64,000 bases of DNA. Origin: Chitinilyticum litopenaei DSM 21440. Its GTDB lineage: Bacteria; Pseudomonadota; Gammaproteobacteria; Burkholderiales; Chitinibacteraceae. Each line of letters begins with the position of its first letter. The stretch's first letter is position 1. This document shows, in pieces, positions 35,519 through 43,900 of the stretch. A program made the position numbers and the translations under genes. Where the stretch lies: positions 84,992-148,991 of the forward strand of contig NZ_ATZJ01000007.1 of assembly GCF_000428145.1 (NCBI RefSeq), read 5' to 3'. A model generated the notes under the pieces. It was not told the DNA's origin. It worked only from the letters and a program-made list of their open reading frames with translations, and did no database searches.

Positions 35519-36862
35519 TCAGCCAGTTATCAGACGGGAGAGATCGTTGTAGAAAGCCAGCACCATCAGGCCTATCAACATGAGCACACCCAGGCGCTGC
35601 CCCCATTCCATCAGCCAGGTCGGCAAGGGGCGGCCGCGGATAAGCTCGGCGGTATGATACAGGAAATGCCCCCCATCAAGAACGGGGACGGGCAGCAGGT
35701 TCAGCACGGCCAGACTGAGGCTGATAAAGGCAACAAACTGCAGATAGGTCAGCAAGCCCAATGACGCGCTATGCCCGGCATACTCGGCAACGCCAATCGG
35801 GCCACTGATTTGCTGCAGATCCGCCAGACCGGTAAACAGATGACCGATCATCCGCACACTGAGGATCGTCAGTTCCCAGGTGTAACGCGCGGCGCTGCCC
35901 GCCGCCGCCAACAGTGGCTGGCTATTGGTGAACTGCCGCTTGGCAAGCTCAGCTTCGCTGATGCGTGGCGAGAGGCCGATGCGGCCATACTCCACGCCCT
36001 TGGCAACCGCACGCTCCGGGGTGACGACTAGCGTGACGGTCTCGCCATCGCGCTTGAATACCTGCAAGCTCACTGCCTTGCCGGGCGAGCCCTGGATCAC
36101 TTGCTGAAAATAGCGCCAGCTTTCAACCGGGCGCCCTTCGAGGGCAAGCACCCGATCTCCTTCCTGCAATCCGGCCTGTTGCGCGGGTGAAGCCGGAGTC
36201 ACGGCGGCAACGAGGCCATCCCAGCCCGAAACCTCCAGCCCGATTTTCTGCACCAGCGCGGGATCATAAGCACTGAAGCCGCCCTTATCGAGCGGCAGCG
36301 CCAACATATAGCGCTCACCAGTTGGCCGCTGCAAATGCACGAGCGCCTGCGCAGCCCCGGCCTGCATCAGCAAATGCATGCGCAGCTCTTCCCAGCTGGC
36401 AACCGGCCGATCACCGATGGCAAGCACCTGGTCCCCCGCTCGCACACCCGCCTGTGCGGACACCGAATCCGGAACGACGGCACCGATCACCGGGCGAATG
36501 GCCGGCAGGCCATAGGCAAAGAGGCCGGTAAACAACAACCAGGCCAGCAAGAAGTTGGCAAGTGGCCCCGCCAGAACAATCAGCATTTTTTGCCAGGCGG
36601 GCTTGCCGGAAAACGAGCCCTCGGACCGTGTGCCAAGCAGCTCGCCCTCGTCTTCACCCTGCATTTGCACAAAACCGCCCAGCGGAATCATGGCGATCTG
36701 CCAGACCGTCTCTCCGCGTCGCCATTGCAGCAGGGGTTTGCCAAAGCCGATGGAAAACTTGAGTACGGTTACGCCACAGCGCCGCGCCACCCAGTAGTGG
36801 CCATACTCGTGAATGGTCACGAGTATGGCGATCATGAGCACGAAGGCGACGACGGTCAGCAT
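35519..36862 (-). CDS. rseP: Site-2 intramembrane zinc protease RseP
   Basis: 447 aa with four transmembrane helices. The zinc motif HEYGH is in the first helix (VTIHEYGHYWVARR), and the second metal-site motif is NLLPVPVLDGGHFLYH near the C-terminus. Two PDZ domains lie between (VIGAVVPDSVSAQAGVRAGD; AAVTPASPAQQAGLQEGD). It releases the envelope-stress sigma factor by cleaving its anti-sigma and clears signal peptides. Its start overlaps dxr by 7 bp. Confidence 0.97.
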   Translation of the reverse strand: MLTVVAFVLMIAILVTIHEYGHYWVARRCGVTVLKFSIGFGKPLLQWRRGETVWQIAMIPLGGFVQMQGEDEGELLGTRSEGSFSGKPAWQKMLIVLAGPLANFLLAWLLFTGLFAYGLPAIRPVIGAVVPDSVSAQAGVRAGDQVLAIGDRPVASWEELRMHLLMQAGAAQALVHLQRPTGERYMLALPLDKGGFSAYDPALVQKIGLEVSGWDGLVAAVTPASPAQQAGLQEGDRVLALEGRPVESWRYFQQVIQGSPGKAVSLQVFKRDGETVTLVVTPERAVAKGVEYGRIGLSPRISEAELAKRQFTNSQPLLAAAGSAARYTWELTILSVRMIGHLFTGLADLQQISGPIGVAEYAGHSASLGLLTYLQFVAFISLSLAVLNLLPVPVLDGGHFLYHTAELIRGRPLPTWLMEWGQRLGVLMLIGLMVLAFYNDLSRLITG

Positions 36863-38076
36863 GGCAGCCTGTCAACCAAGGCGCCGGCCTGCTCGCGCGC
36901 CCACGCATCGGCCAGCAAGAGGGATTCAATCGAAGCTGCGTCGCAGTCACACGGCAGCGCCAGCGTCTCGGCAATAACCCGGGGAATGTCGGTAAAACGC
37001 AGCCGACTTTCCAGAAATGCGGCAACAGCCACTTCATTGGCGGCATTGAGCACCGCAGTCGCCGCCCCCCCGGCGCGCAGCGCCTCGTAAGCCAATGCCA
37101 GACAGGGGAAACGCTGCAAATCAGGTGCTTCAAAATCCAGCCGGCCGATTTCAGCCAGATTGAGCCGTTTGGCGCCGGTTGCAACGCGCAGCGGATAGGC
37201 CAGCCCGTAGGCAATGGGAATGCGCATGTCCGGACTGCCCAACTGGGCAAGCACGGACCCATCGACACATTCGACCATGGAGTGGATGACACTTTGCGGA
37301 TGGACAACGACCTCGATCGCGTCTGCCGGCGCATTGAACAGCCAGCGCGCCTCGATGACCTCCAAGCCTTTGTTCATCATGCTGGCTGAATCGACGGAAA
37401 TCTTGCGCCCCATGGACCAGTTCGGGTGCCTGACCGCCTCTTCCGGCGTGACCGCCGCAAGGCTGGCAAGATCCCGCTGCCGGAATGGCCCGCCTGATGC
37501 GGTGAGGATGATCTTGGCTATGCCGGCATCCTGCAGGGACATGGCATAGGGCTGCTCGCGAAACGCTGCGGGCAGCGACTGGAAAATGGCGTTGTGCTCG
37601 CTGTCGATGGGCAGCAACTCCGCACCGCTGGCACGCACGGCATCCATGAATAACTGGCCGGCGAGCACCAGGGTTTCCTTGTTTGCGAGCAGCACGCGCT
37701 TGCCGGCACAAGCAGCTGCCAGCGTAGCGGGCATGCCGGCCGAGCCGACGATGGCGGCCATGACCGTATCCACCTCAGGCAGGGTGGCAACCCTGATCAG
37801 CGCATCGCCACCTGCCAGCACCTCGGTCTCGACCCCGCGCGCGCGCAGCAGGCCAGACAGCCGCTCTGCGGCGGACTCGTCCAGTACTGCGGCATAACGC
37901 GGCCGGTGACGCTCACAGGCATCGGCCAGCTTGTCGAGCTGTGACGAGCCGGTAAGGGCAACGACTTCATAACACTCGGGGTGACGGGCAATCACATCCA
38001 GCGTATTGCTGCCAATGCTCCCGGTTGCCCCCAGGATGGTGATACGGCGAACAGGCCCGGCCATGGCAAGACTCAA
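36856..38076 (-). CDS. dxr: 1-deoxy-D-xylulose 5-phosphate reductoisomerase
   Basis: 406 aa; the first committed step of the MEP isoprenoid pathway, feeding undecaprenyl phosphate made by UppS in the same cluster. NADPH-binding ILGATGSIGSNTLDVI is at the N-terminus. Substrate and metal residues are in LLANKETLVLAG, LPIDSEHNAIFQ, TASGGPFR, and HPNWSMGRKISVDSASMMNK. HPQSVIHSMVE follows. ATG 38076 overlaps the cdsA stop (ATGA), which supports this start over the Met four codons in. Confidence 0.97.
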   Translation of the reverse strand: MSLAMAGPVRRITILGATGSIGSNTLDVIARHPECYEVVALTGSSQLDKLADACERHRPRYAAVLDESAAERLSGLLRARGVETEVLAGGDALIRVATLPEVDTVMAAIVGSAGMPATLAAACAGKRVLLANKETLVLAGQLFMDAVRASGAELLPIDSEHNAIFQSLPAAFREQPYAMSLQDAGIAKIILTASGGPFRQRDLASLAAVTPEEAVRHPNWSMGRKISVDSASMMNKGLEVIEARWLFNAPADAIEVVVHPQSVIHSMVECVDGSVLAQLGSPDMRIPIAYGLAYPLRVATGAKRLNLAEIGRLDFEAPDLQRFPCLALAYEALRAGGAATAVLNAANEVAVAAFLESRLRFTDIPRVIAETLALPCDCDAASIESLLLADAWAREQAGALVDRLPC

Positions 38077-38936
38077 TGCGGAAAGGAATTAAGGAAGGAG
38101 AGCAGCTGGATGGCTGCCGCAACGGGCAGCAAGGCCAGCAGACTATCGGTGCGATCCAGCACCCCGCCGTGACCGGGCAGCAGATTGCTGCTGTCCTTCA
38201 TGCCGGCCTGGCGCTTGAAAAGGGATTCGAGCAGATCGCCAACGATGCTGACACACATGAGGACAAGCCCGAACAGGACCCAGAGCGCTTGCTGCACCAG
38301 CGGCTGTCGTGCCCAGTCAAAACCGGTGAAAAGGGGAAACGCATGGGGTATTTGAGGAAACGCATAGGGTATTGCCACACAATACACGGCCACAAAGAGC
38401 CCGGCACCCAATACCCCCTCCCAGGTTTTGCCTGGACTGATTTGCGGGGCAAGCTTGTGCCTGCCAAACGCCTTGCCGCTGAAATAAGCCGCCGTATCCG
38501 CCACCCAGGCGATCGCCAGCAGGGACAGCAGCACCCAGCCACTGTCACCCCGCAGCACGGCCAGCACCGTCACAGCGGGAATGATCACAGCCCAGCCCAG
38601 CAGGACATTCAGATTCCCCGCCTCGCGCAAAGACCACTTTCTGGCCAGCCAGCATGGCGCCAGCACACACCAGAACAGTGCAGCAGCAAGCTGCATGGCC
38701 AGCAGGACGTGAATATCCGGCCTGCTGTATACGATCAGCGCCAGCAGCACGGCCGACAGGCCCGGATAGATCTGGCGCACGATGCCGCGCAAGCCGGCCA
38801 GTCGCCCCCACTCCCAGGCCAGCAGCCCGGCAAAACCGGCACACAAGGCCGCCCACCAGTGCGTGGGCAACCAGAGCAGGGCCGCAAGAAACGCCGGCAA
38901 CAGCACCAGCGCGGTAAGAATCCGGGTTTTCAGCAT
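38073..38936 (-). CDS. cdsA: Phosphatidate cytidylyltransferase
   Basis: 287 aa with about eight transmembrane helices; makes CDP-diacylglycerol for phospholipid synthesis. The family signature near the C-terminus, SLFKRQAGMKDSSNLLPGHG followed by GVLDRTDSL, is intact. An odd short duplication, IPYAFPQIPHAFP, occurs at about residues 208-220, encoded by two near-identical 20-bp units. The start lies 3 bp after the uppS stop. Confidence 0.96.
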   Translation of the reverse strand: MLKTRILTALVLLPAFLAALLWLPTHWWAALCAGFAGLLAWEWGRLAGLRGIVRQIYPGLSAVLLALIVYSRPDIHVLLAMQLAAALFWCVLAPCWLARKWSLREAGNLNVLLGWAVIIPAVTVLAVLRGDSGWVLLSLLAIAWVADTAAYFSGKAFGRHKLAPQISPGKTWEGVLGAGLFVAVYCVAIPYAFPQIPHAFPLFTGFDWARQPLVQQALWVLFGLVLMCVSIVGDLLESLFKRQAGMKDSSNLLPGHGGVLDRTDSLLALLPVAAAIQLLSFLNSFPH

Positions 38937-38939
38937 TGA

Positions 38940-39713
38940 TCAGCCCTGCGGCGGTAAATCGGAAGACTGCAATTGCTCGCTGATGCGACCAAAACGGCGT
39001 TCGCGCCCCTGATACCATTCAATGGCCTGGCTCAGGGCCGGTCCGTCAAAGTCCGGCCATGACGCATCGGTGAAATAAAGCTCGGTGTAGGCCAGTTGCC
39101 AGATCAGGAAGTTGCTGATGCGCTGTTCACCGCCAGTGCGGATGAAGAGATCCGGCTCCGGGGCATAGGCCATGGCAAGATAGGGCTGCAGATCAGCCTC
39201 GCCGAAGCCGGCGACACACTCCGGACGCTCGGCCAGCAGGCGGCGCGTCGCCTGCAGGATATCCCAGCGGCCGCCGTAGTCGGCAGCGACGGTCAGCGTC
39301 AGACCGTCATTGCCGGCAGTATCTGCTTCAGCCTGCTCGATCAGCGCCACCAGTTCGGGCGAAAAGCGCTCGCGCGAGCCAATGATCTTGAGACGGATAT
39401 TGTTGCGCCGCATCTTGTCGACTTCGGTCTGCAAGGCCTGCAGGAAGAGTCCCATCAGGAAGCTGACCTCATCAGCGGGCCTGCGCCAGTTTTCACTGGA
39501 AAACGCAAACACCGTCACGTAGTCAACACCGCGCTCCTCGCAGGCGCGCACAACGTCGCGCAGCGCCTCCACGCCCTTCTTGTGTCCGTAGACGCGGGGC
39601 ATGAGGCGTTTCTTGGCCCAGCGGCCATTGCCATCCATGATGATGGCAATGTGCCTGGGTACCGGAAGAGCGGCACCCGCCGCCTCCCGGGCATTGCTTG
39701 AGAACAGAGCCAT
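38940..39713 (-). CDS. uppS: Undecaprenyl diphosphate synthase
   Basis: 257-aa cis-prenyltransferase that makes the C55 lipid carrier for peptidoglycan and O-antigen. Motifs are HIAIIMDGNGRWAKKR (Mg-binding D27), FAFSSENWRRP, and RTGGEQRISNFLIWQ with YTELYFTDASWPDF. The start follows the frr stop by 11 bp. Length is normal. Confidence 0.97.
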   Translation of the reverse strand: MALFSSNAREAAGAALPVPRHIAIIMDGNGRWAKKRLMPRVYGHKKGVEALRDVVRACEERGVDYVTVFAFSSENWRRPADEVSFLMGLFLQALQTEVDKMRRNNIRLKIIGSRERFSPELVALIEQAEADTAGNDGLTLTVAADYGGRWDILQATRRLLAERPECVAGFGEADLQPYLAMAYAPEPDLFIRTGGEQRISNFLIWQLAYTELYFTDASWPDFDGPALSQAIEWYQGRERRFGRISEQLQSSDLPPQG

Positions 39714-39724
39714 GAGCGGGCGCC

Positions 39725-40282
39725 TTAGACGGCCATCAGCTCTTTCTCTTTGTCGGCCAGCTGCTTGTCAACTTCAGCGATGTACTTGTCGGTCAGCTTC
39801 TGGATCTCGTCCTGGCCACGACGCTCGTCGTCCTCGGAAATTTCCTTGTCCTTCAAAAGGCGCTTGAGCTGATCATTGCCATCGCGACGCACGTTGCGCA
39901 CGGCAACACGCGCATCTTCGGCTTCGCTGCGCACAACCTTGACCAGATCCTTGCGGCGCTCTTCGGTGAGCATCGGCATCGGCACGCGAATCAGGTCGCC
40001 ATTGGTCGCCGGATTGAGACCGAGGTCGGAGTCGCGAATGGCCTTCTCAATCTTGGCCACCATGCTCTTCTCCCAAGGCTGCACTGCCAGGGTGCGCGCG
40101 TCGGAGGCAGTCACGTTGGCCACCTGGCTCAGCGGGACCATGCTGCCATAGTAATCCACCTGCACCTGATCGAGAAAACCCGGATGGGCGCGGCCGGTAC
40201 GCACCTTGCCCAAGTTGGCCTTCAGGGTCTCGACCGACTTCTGCATCTTGCTTTCGGTAGTTTGCTTGATTTCTGCAATCAT
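39725..40282 (-). CDS. frr: Ribosome recycling factor
   Basis: 185 aa; splits post-termination ribosomes together with EF-G. Family stretches are KVRTGRAHPGFLDQV, VDYYGSMVPLSQVANV, IRVPMPMLTEERRKDLVK and VRNVRRDGNDQLKRL. ATG 40282 has AAGAGA just upstream (with GAGGAA before it); the longer open frame is not supported. A hairpin with a T-run sits between pyrH and this gene, so frr and what follows may be partly insulated from upstream transcription. Confidence 0.97.
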   Translation of the reverse strand: MIAEIKQTTESKMQKSVETLKANLGKVRTGRAHPGFLDQVQVDYYGSMVPLSQVANVTASDARTLAVQPWEKSMVAKIEKAIRDSDLGLNPATNGDLIRVPMPMLTEERRKDLVKVVRSEAEDARVAVRNVRRDGNDQLKRLLKDKEISEDDERRGQDEIQKLTDKYIAEVDKQLADKEKELMAV

Positions 40283-40302
40283 TCTCTTGTTCCTCGCAAC
40301 AA

Positions 40303-40329
40303 CAAAAACAGGCGGCCAGAGCCGCCTGT
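40303..40329 (-). terminator. Rho-independent terminator-like hairpin between pyrH and frr
   Basis: On the minus strand ACAGGCGGC, loop TCTG, GCCGCCTGT form a perfect 9-bp stem followed by TTTTTGTTG. It lies 20 bp after the pyrH stop and 21 bp before frr, a position where it would attenuate the downstream cluster. Confidence 0.7.
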
Positions 40330-40349
40330 CAGCATCCGGATACTCAAAC

Positions 40350-41069
40350 TCAGCAGTGTACCAGCGTGCCCTCGTCTTCCCCAAGCACTACGCGCTTGAG
40401 CGCGCCCTGCTTGAAGATGCTGAACACGCACAGATTCATCTTCTGGTCACGACACAGGGCAAAAGCCGTGGCGTCCATCACCTTCAGATTGCGGCCGATG
40501 GCCTCGTCAAAGGTCAGCGTGTGATAGCGCACCGCATCCGGATTCTTCTTCGGATCATCGGTATAGACGCCATCCACCTTGGTGGCCTTCAGCACGATGT
40601 CCGCGCCGACTTCCATTCCGCGCAGCGCTGCAGCGGTATCGGTGGTAAAGAAGGGATTGCCCGTGCCGGCGCCAAAAATGACCACCTTGTTCTCTTCAAG
40701 GTAACGGATGGCCTTGCCGCGAATATAGGGCTCGGCGACCTGCTGGATGGTCAGGGCGGACTGCACGCGCGAAACAATTCCGGCGTGGCGCATGGCATCC
40801 TGCAGGGCCAGCGCATTCATCACGGTGGCCAGCATGCCCATGTAATCAGCGGTCGCGCGATCCATGCCGGCAGCGGCCGGCGCAACGCCGCGGAAGATGT
40901 TGCCGCCACCAATCACCACGCCCACCTGCACACCGAGATCAACAACACCCTTGATTTCCTGGACGATGCGCTCGATCGTTCCCCGGTTAATCCCGTAGCT
41001 ATCATCCCCCATCAGTGCTTCGCCGGAGAGTTTCAGCAAAATGCGTTGATACTTGGGCGCTTGGCTCAT
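40350..41069 (-). CDS. pyrH: Uridylate kinase
   Basis: 239 aa; phosphorylates UMP to UDP, hexameric amino-acid-kinase fold. Key segments are RILLKLSGEALMG, VVIGGGNIFRG, VIFGAGTGNPFFTTDTAAAL and KATKVDGVYTDDPKK. The ATG at 41069 has AAAAGGAA upstream at ideal distance. It follows tsf with 111 bp between, which holds a 13-bp perfect hairpin. Confidence 0.97.
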   Translation of the reverse strand: MSQAPKYQRILLKLSGEALMGDDSYGINRGTIERIVQEIKGVVDLGVQVGVVIGGGNIFRGVAPAAAGMDRATADYMGMLATVMNALALQDAMRHAGIVSRVQSALTIQQVAEPYIRGKAIRYLEENKVVIFGAGTGNPFFTTDTAAALRGMEVGADIVLKATKVDGVYTDDPKKNPDAVRYHTLTFDEAIGRNLKVMDATAFALCRDQKMNLCVFSIFKQGALKRVVLGEDEGTLVHC

Positions 41070-41122
41070 GCGATATTCCTTTTCAATTAGTGGACAGCCT
41101 TGTCGGCGGATAGCCGGGTGCA

Positions 41123-41152
41123 CAAACGCCGCGCGAAACCGCGCGGCGTTTG
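41123..41152 (-). terminator. Strong hairpin between tsf and pyrH
   Basis: CAAACGCCGCGCG pairs perfectly with CGCGCGGCGTTTG across a 4-nt loop (13 bp). The sequence after it on the minus strand (TGCACC) lacks a T-run, so it may be an RNA-processing or stabilising stem rather than a full terminator. Confidence 0.55.
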
Positions 41153-41180
41153 GCAATACATACTACTTATAAGCGAAAAA

Positions 41181-42065
41181 TCAGAGCTTGGCAGCAGCAG
41201 CCACTTCAGCTGCGTAGTCCACAACCTTCTTCTCGATGCCTTCGCCGACAACCAGCATGGCAAACTGGTTGATCGTGGCCGACTTGGCCTTGATCAGTTG
41301 CTCGATGGTTTGCTTGCCATCTTCAGCCTTCACGAACACCTGGTTCAGCAGGGTCACTTCCTTCAGGAACTTCTGCACGGTGCCTTCAGCGATCTTTTCC
41401 AGCATGTCGACCGGCTTGCCGGCTTCCTTGGCACGCTCGATGGCCACGCGACGCTCGGTTTCGATCAGCTCGGCATCAACACCGGACGCATCCAGCGCCT
41501 TCGGCTTGCTGGCGGCAATGTGCATGGCCAGATCCTTGCCCAGCAGCTCGTCGCCGCCGTTCAGGTCAACCAGCACGCCAATCTTGGCGCCGTGCAGGTA
41601 GGCAGCCAGCTGGCCTTCGGTGGTGTAGCGCACGAAGCGACGCAGGGTCATGTTTTCGCCCAGCTTGGCGATGATGGCCTTGCGCAGGTCTTCCACGGTT
41701 TCGCCGGAGTCGGTCTTGGCGGCAGCCAGCTCTTCGACATTGGCCGGATTCGCGTCAACCACGGCCTTGGCCACGGTGCGGGCAAAAGCGGCAAAGCCTT
41801 CATCCTTGCCCACGAAATCGGTTTCGCAGTTCACTTCAACGATGGCGCCAGTCTTCTTGTCGTCAGTGATGAAGGCAACCACAACACCTTCGGCAGCGGT
41901 ACGGCCAGCCATCTTGGAAGCCTTGTTGCCGGACTTGATGCGCAGCAGCTCTTCAGCCTTGGCCACGTCACCTTCGGTTTCAACCAGTGCCTTCTTGCAC
42001 TCCATCATGCCCAGGCCAGTCAGCTCGCGCAGTTCGGCAACCATCTTTGCGGTGATATCCGCCAT
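41181..42065 (-). CDS. tsf: Translation elongation factor Ts
   Basis: 294 aa; nucleotide exchange factor for EF-Tu. The N-terminal UBA-like helix bundle VAELRELTGLGMMECKKAL and the core VNCETDFVGKDEGF and FVRYTTEGQLAAYLH are present. MADIT at 42065 is chosen because CTGGAG lies eight bases upstream; two codons further up is a weaker ATG. It follows rpsB with a terminator-like stem between them. Confidence 0.97.
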   Translation of the reverse strand: MADITAKMVAELRELTGLGMMECKKALVETEGDVAKAEELLRIKSGNKASKMAGRTAAEGVVVAFITDDKKTGAIVEVNCETDFVGKDEGFAAFARTVAKAVVDANPANVEELAAAKTDSGETVEDLRKAIIAKLGENMTLRRFVRYTTEGQLAAYLHGAKIGVLVDLNGGDELLGKDLAMHIAASKPKALDASGVDAELIETERRVAIERAKEAGKPVDMLEKIAEGTVQKFLKEVTLLNQVFVKAEDGKQTIEQLIKAKSATINQFAMLVVGEGIEKKVVDYAAEVAAAAKL

Positions 42066-42144
42066 GATCAATTCTCCAGATAATTCAGGTTTGTTCAGTG
42101 TATTCGGGCGCCATTACAGAATGGCGCAACAGATCCGTACGCTA

Positions 42145-42173
42145 CGAAAAAGGGGCTCATCGCCCCTTTTTCG
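42145..42173 (-). terminator. Attenuator-like hairpin between rpsB and tsf
   Basis: CGAAAAAGGGGC and GCCCCTTTTTCG form a perfect 12-bp stem around a 5-nt loop, giving a T-run on either strand. It lies 20 bp after the rpsB stop. A partial terminator between rpsB and tsf would let S2 and EF-Ts be made in different amounts. Confidence 0.7.
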
Positions 42174-42192
42174 ATCAGTGCAGCCGGAACAA

Positions 42193-42924
42193 TCAGGCAG
42201 CGGCAGCTTCGTCGCTGGCAGCAGCGGCGGCTACGATTTCCTGCACAGCCTGGTTGCGGCCTTCCAGGATCGCATCGGCGATACCACGGGCATACAGACG
42301 GATGGCGCGCGAGGAATCGTCGTTACCCGGGATTACGTAGTCGATGCCTTCCGGGTTGTTGTTGGTATCAACAACACCGATAACCGGGATGCCCAGCTTC
42401 TTGGCTTCAACGATGGTGCCCTTCTGGTAACCGGTGTCGATTACGAAAATTGCGTCCGGCAGACCGCCCATGTCCTTGATGCCGCCCAGCGAGCGCTCGA
42501 GCTTTTCAACTTCGCGGGTCATGTCCAGCAGTTCTTTCTTGCCATAGCCGGCGCTTTCGTCAGCCAGTACAGCCTTCATGTCGTTCAGGCGCTTGATGGA
42601 CTGCTTGACCGTCTTGTAGTTGGTCAGCATGCCGCCCAGCCAGCGGTGATCAACAAACGGAGCGCCGGCGCGTTGCGCTTCTTCGGCAACGATTTCGCGC
42701 GCTGCGCGCTTGGTGCCCACGAACAGCACGGAACCCTTGTTGGCCGACAGGCGACGCACGAACTTTTGCGCCTCTTCGAACAGCGGCAGGGTCTTTTCCA
42801 GGTTGATGATGTGGATCTTGTTGCGTGCGCCGAAGATGTATTGACCCATCTTCGGGTTCCAGTAACGGGTTTGGTGGCCGAAGTGAACGCCGGCTTCCAG
42901 CATATCGCGCATGCTAACGGACAT
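42193..42924 (-). CDS. rpsB: 30S ribosomal protein S2
   Basis: 243 aa. Opens MSVSMRDMLEAGVHFGHQTR, followed by NPKMGQYIFGARNKIHIINL, VGTKRAAREIV and DHRWLGGMLTNYKTV; ends in an Ala-rich tail. ATG 42924 has CTGGAGAATTAAAG upstream, nearly the same leader as tsf. It heads the long leftward translation and envelope cluster. The leader from the promoter at 43062-43091 is about 130 nt, long enough for autogenous control by S2, though no specific structure is claimed. Confidence 0.98.
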   Translation of the reverse strand: MSVSMRDMLEAGVHFGHQTRYWNPKMGQYIFGARNKIHIINLEKTLPLFEEAQKFVRRLSANKGSVLFVGTKRAAREIVAEEAQRAGAPFVDHRWLGGMLTNYKTVKQSIKRLNDMKAVLADESAGYGKKELLDMTREVEKLERSLGGIKDMGGLPDAIFVIDTGYQKGTIVEAKKLGIPVIGVVDTNNNPEGIDYVIPGNDDSSRAIRLYARGIADAILEGRNQAVQEIVAAAAASDEAAAA

Positions 42925-43061
42925 CTTTAATTCTCCAGATTTGTCACAAGGTTAGGACTACCTTCCGCAGGAACGGCCTGTTCGCACTTGGCGTGGCGCA
43001 CCCGTGACGGCACGGAAGGGAGATTGACCCGCGCCGAACCATTCAGCGCGGAAAACGCAAG

Positions 43062-43091
43062 ATTATAAGCCGATTCGCGCGCCGGGTTCAA
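43062..43091 (-). promoter_or_regulatory. rpsB promoter (-35 TTGAAC, -10 TATAAT)
   Basis: On the minus strand TTGAAC (43091-43086), an 18-bp spacer and a perfect TATAAT (43067-43062) lie about 138 bp upstream of the rpsB start. The -35 overlaps the stop region of the upstream lipoprotein gene. Confidence 0.75.
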
Positions 43092-43900
43092 GAACCCGCA
43101 CAGGCAGCCCCGGGCAGGGCCGCGCAAAGGCTGCCCAGGCGCAGGCGCGCCTCGGTGGCCAGCGCGGTATCACCCTCCGCCTCGGCAATGCGGATCAGCA
43201 GGCGGTAATCGTCCTGCAGCCAGCGCGGCTCGGCCAGTTCGCGGTCGATTGCCAATGCTGCCAGCAGGGATGAGCGCGCTTCAGCAAGCCGCCCCAGCAG
43301 CAGCAGCGCCTCGGCTGCCGTGCGCAGGGCATGGCTGCGCTCGGCCGGCGCCAGCTCGGCGTGCGCCGCCAGGTCTTGCGCAAGTGCCAGCGCCTGGACT
43401 GGTTCTGCGGCCCGCAGGTGCAGGCGGGCGTGCAGATTGGTGATGGCGGCTTGCCAGCTGCAGGCGTGACTGCGGCAATATGCCTCGGCACGCGCCAGTT
43501 CCAGCGCGGCGTCACCGCCGGCGCCAAGCAGCGACAAGCGGGCGCGCAGCAGCGCGGCCATGGCCTGTTGCTCTTCCGGATAGAGGGTATTGGGCTGCAG
43601 CTCAACAAGTAATTTGGCCGCAGCAGCATACCCCTCAATGCGCATCTGCAATTGCGCCTGAGAAAGGCGCGCCGTGCCCTGTGCCGCCCAGTCATCAAGC
43701 AGCTGCGCGGTCTGTTGGGCGCTTTGCCATTTGGCAATGGCGCTCAACCAGCGCCCCTGGCGCTCGGCGGCACGCGCAGCCAGCATGTGCTGCGCCAGCT
43801 CCTGGCGCAGGGCCGGCGTCACCGGCGGCGGCGTACTGCTGCACGCCGCCAGCAGCACCGGGATGAGCAACAGGCACAGCAGTGATCTCACCCGCTTCAT
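43088..43900 (-). CDS. TPR-like outer-membrane lipoprotein of the MCE operon
   Basis: 270 aa. Lipoprotein signal with lipobox LLAAC (Cys20) followed by SSTPPP, so an outer-membrane-retained lipoprotein is likely. The rest is Ala/Leu/Arg-rich helical repeats resembling TPRs (AARAAERQGRWLSAIAKWQ; RTAAEALLLLGRLAEARSSL). It is the last gene of an operon with MlaE- and MlaD-like genes, where PqiC/DUF330-type lipoproteins usually occur, but it does not look like PqiC. It may form the outer-membrane side of the lipid-transfer path. A palindromic repeat is embedded at 43583-43636. Confidence 0.8.
   Translation of the reverse strand: MKRVRSLLCLLLIPVLLAACSSTPPPVTPALRQELAQHMLAARAAERQGRWLSAIAKWQSAQQTAQLLDDWAAQGTARLSQAQLQMRIEGYAAAAKLLVELQPNTLYPEEQQAMAALLRARLSLLGAGGDAALELARAEAYCRSHACSWQAAITNLHARLHLRAAEPVQALALAQDLAAHAELAPAERSHALRTAAEALLLLGRLAEARSSLLAALAIDRELAEPRWLQDDYRLLIRIAEAEGDTALATEARLRLGSLCAALPGAACAGS
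43583..43636. repeat. GTAT/ATAC palindromic repeat, copy C (inside lipoprotein gene)
   Basis: Left arm GAGGGTATTGGGCTGCAGC, right arm GCCGCAGCAGCATACCCCTC; the arms pair along most of ~22 positions with small offsets. It is in frame within the lipoprotein coding sequence, encoding about residues 88-106. Confidence 0.6.
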
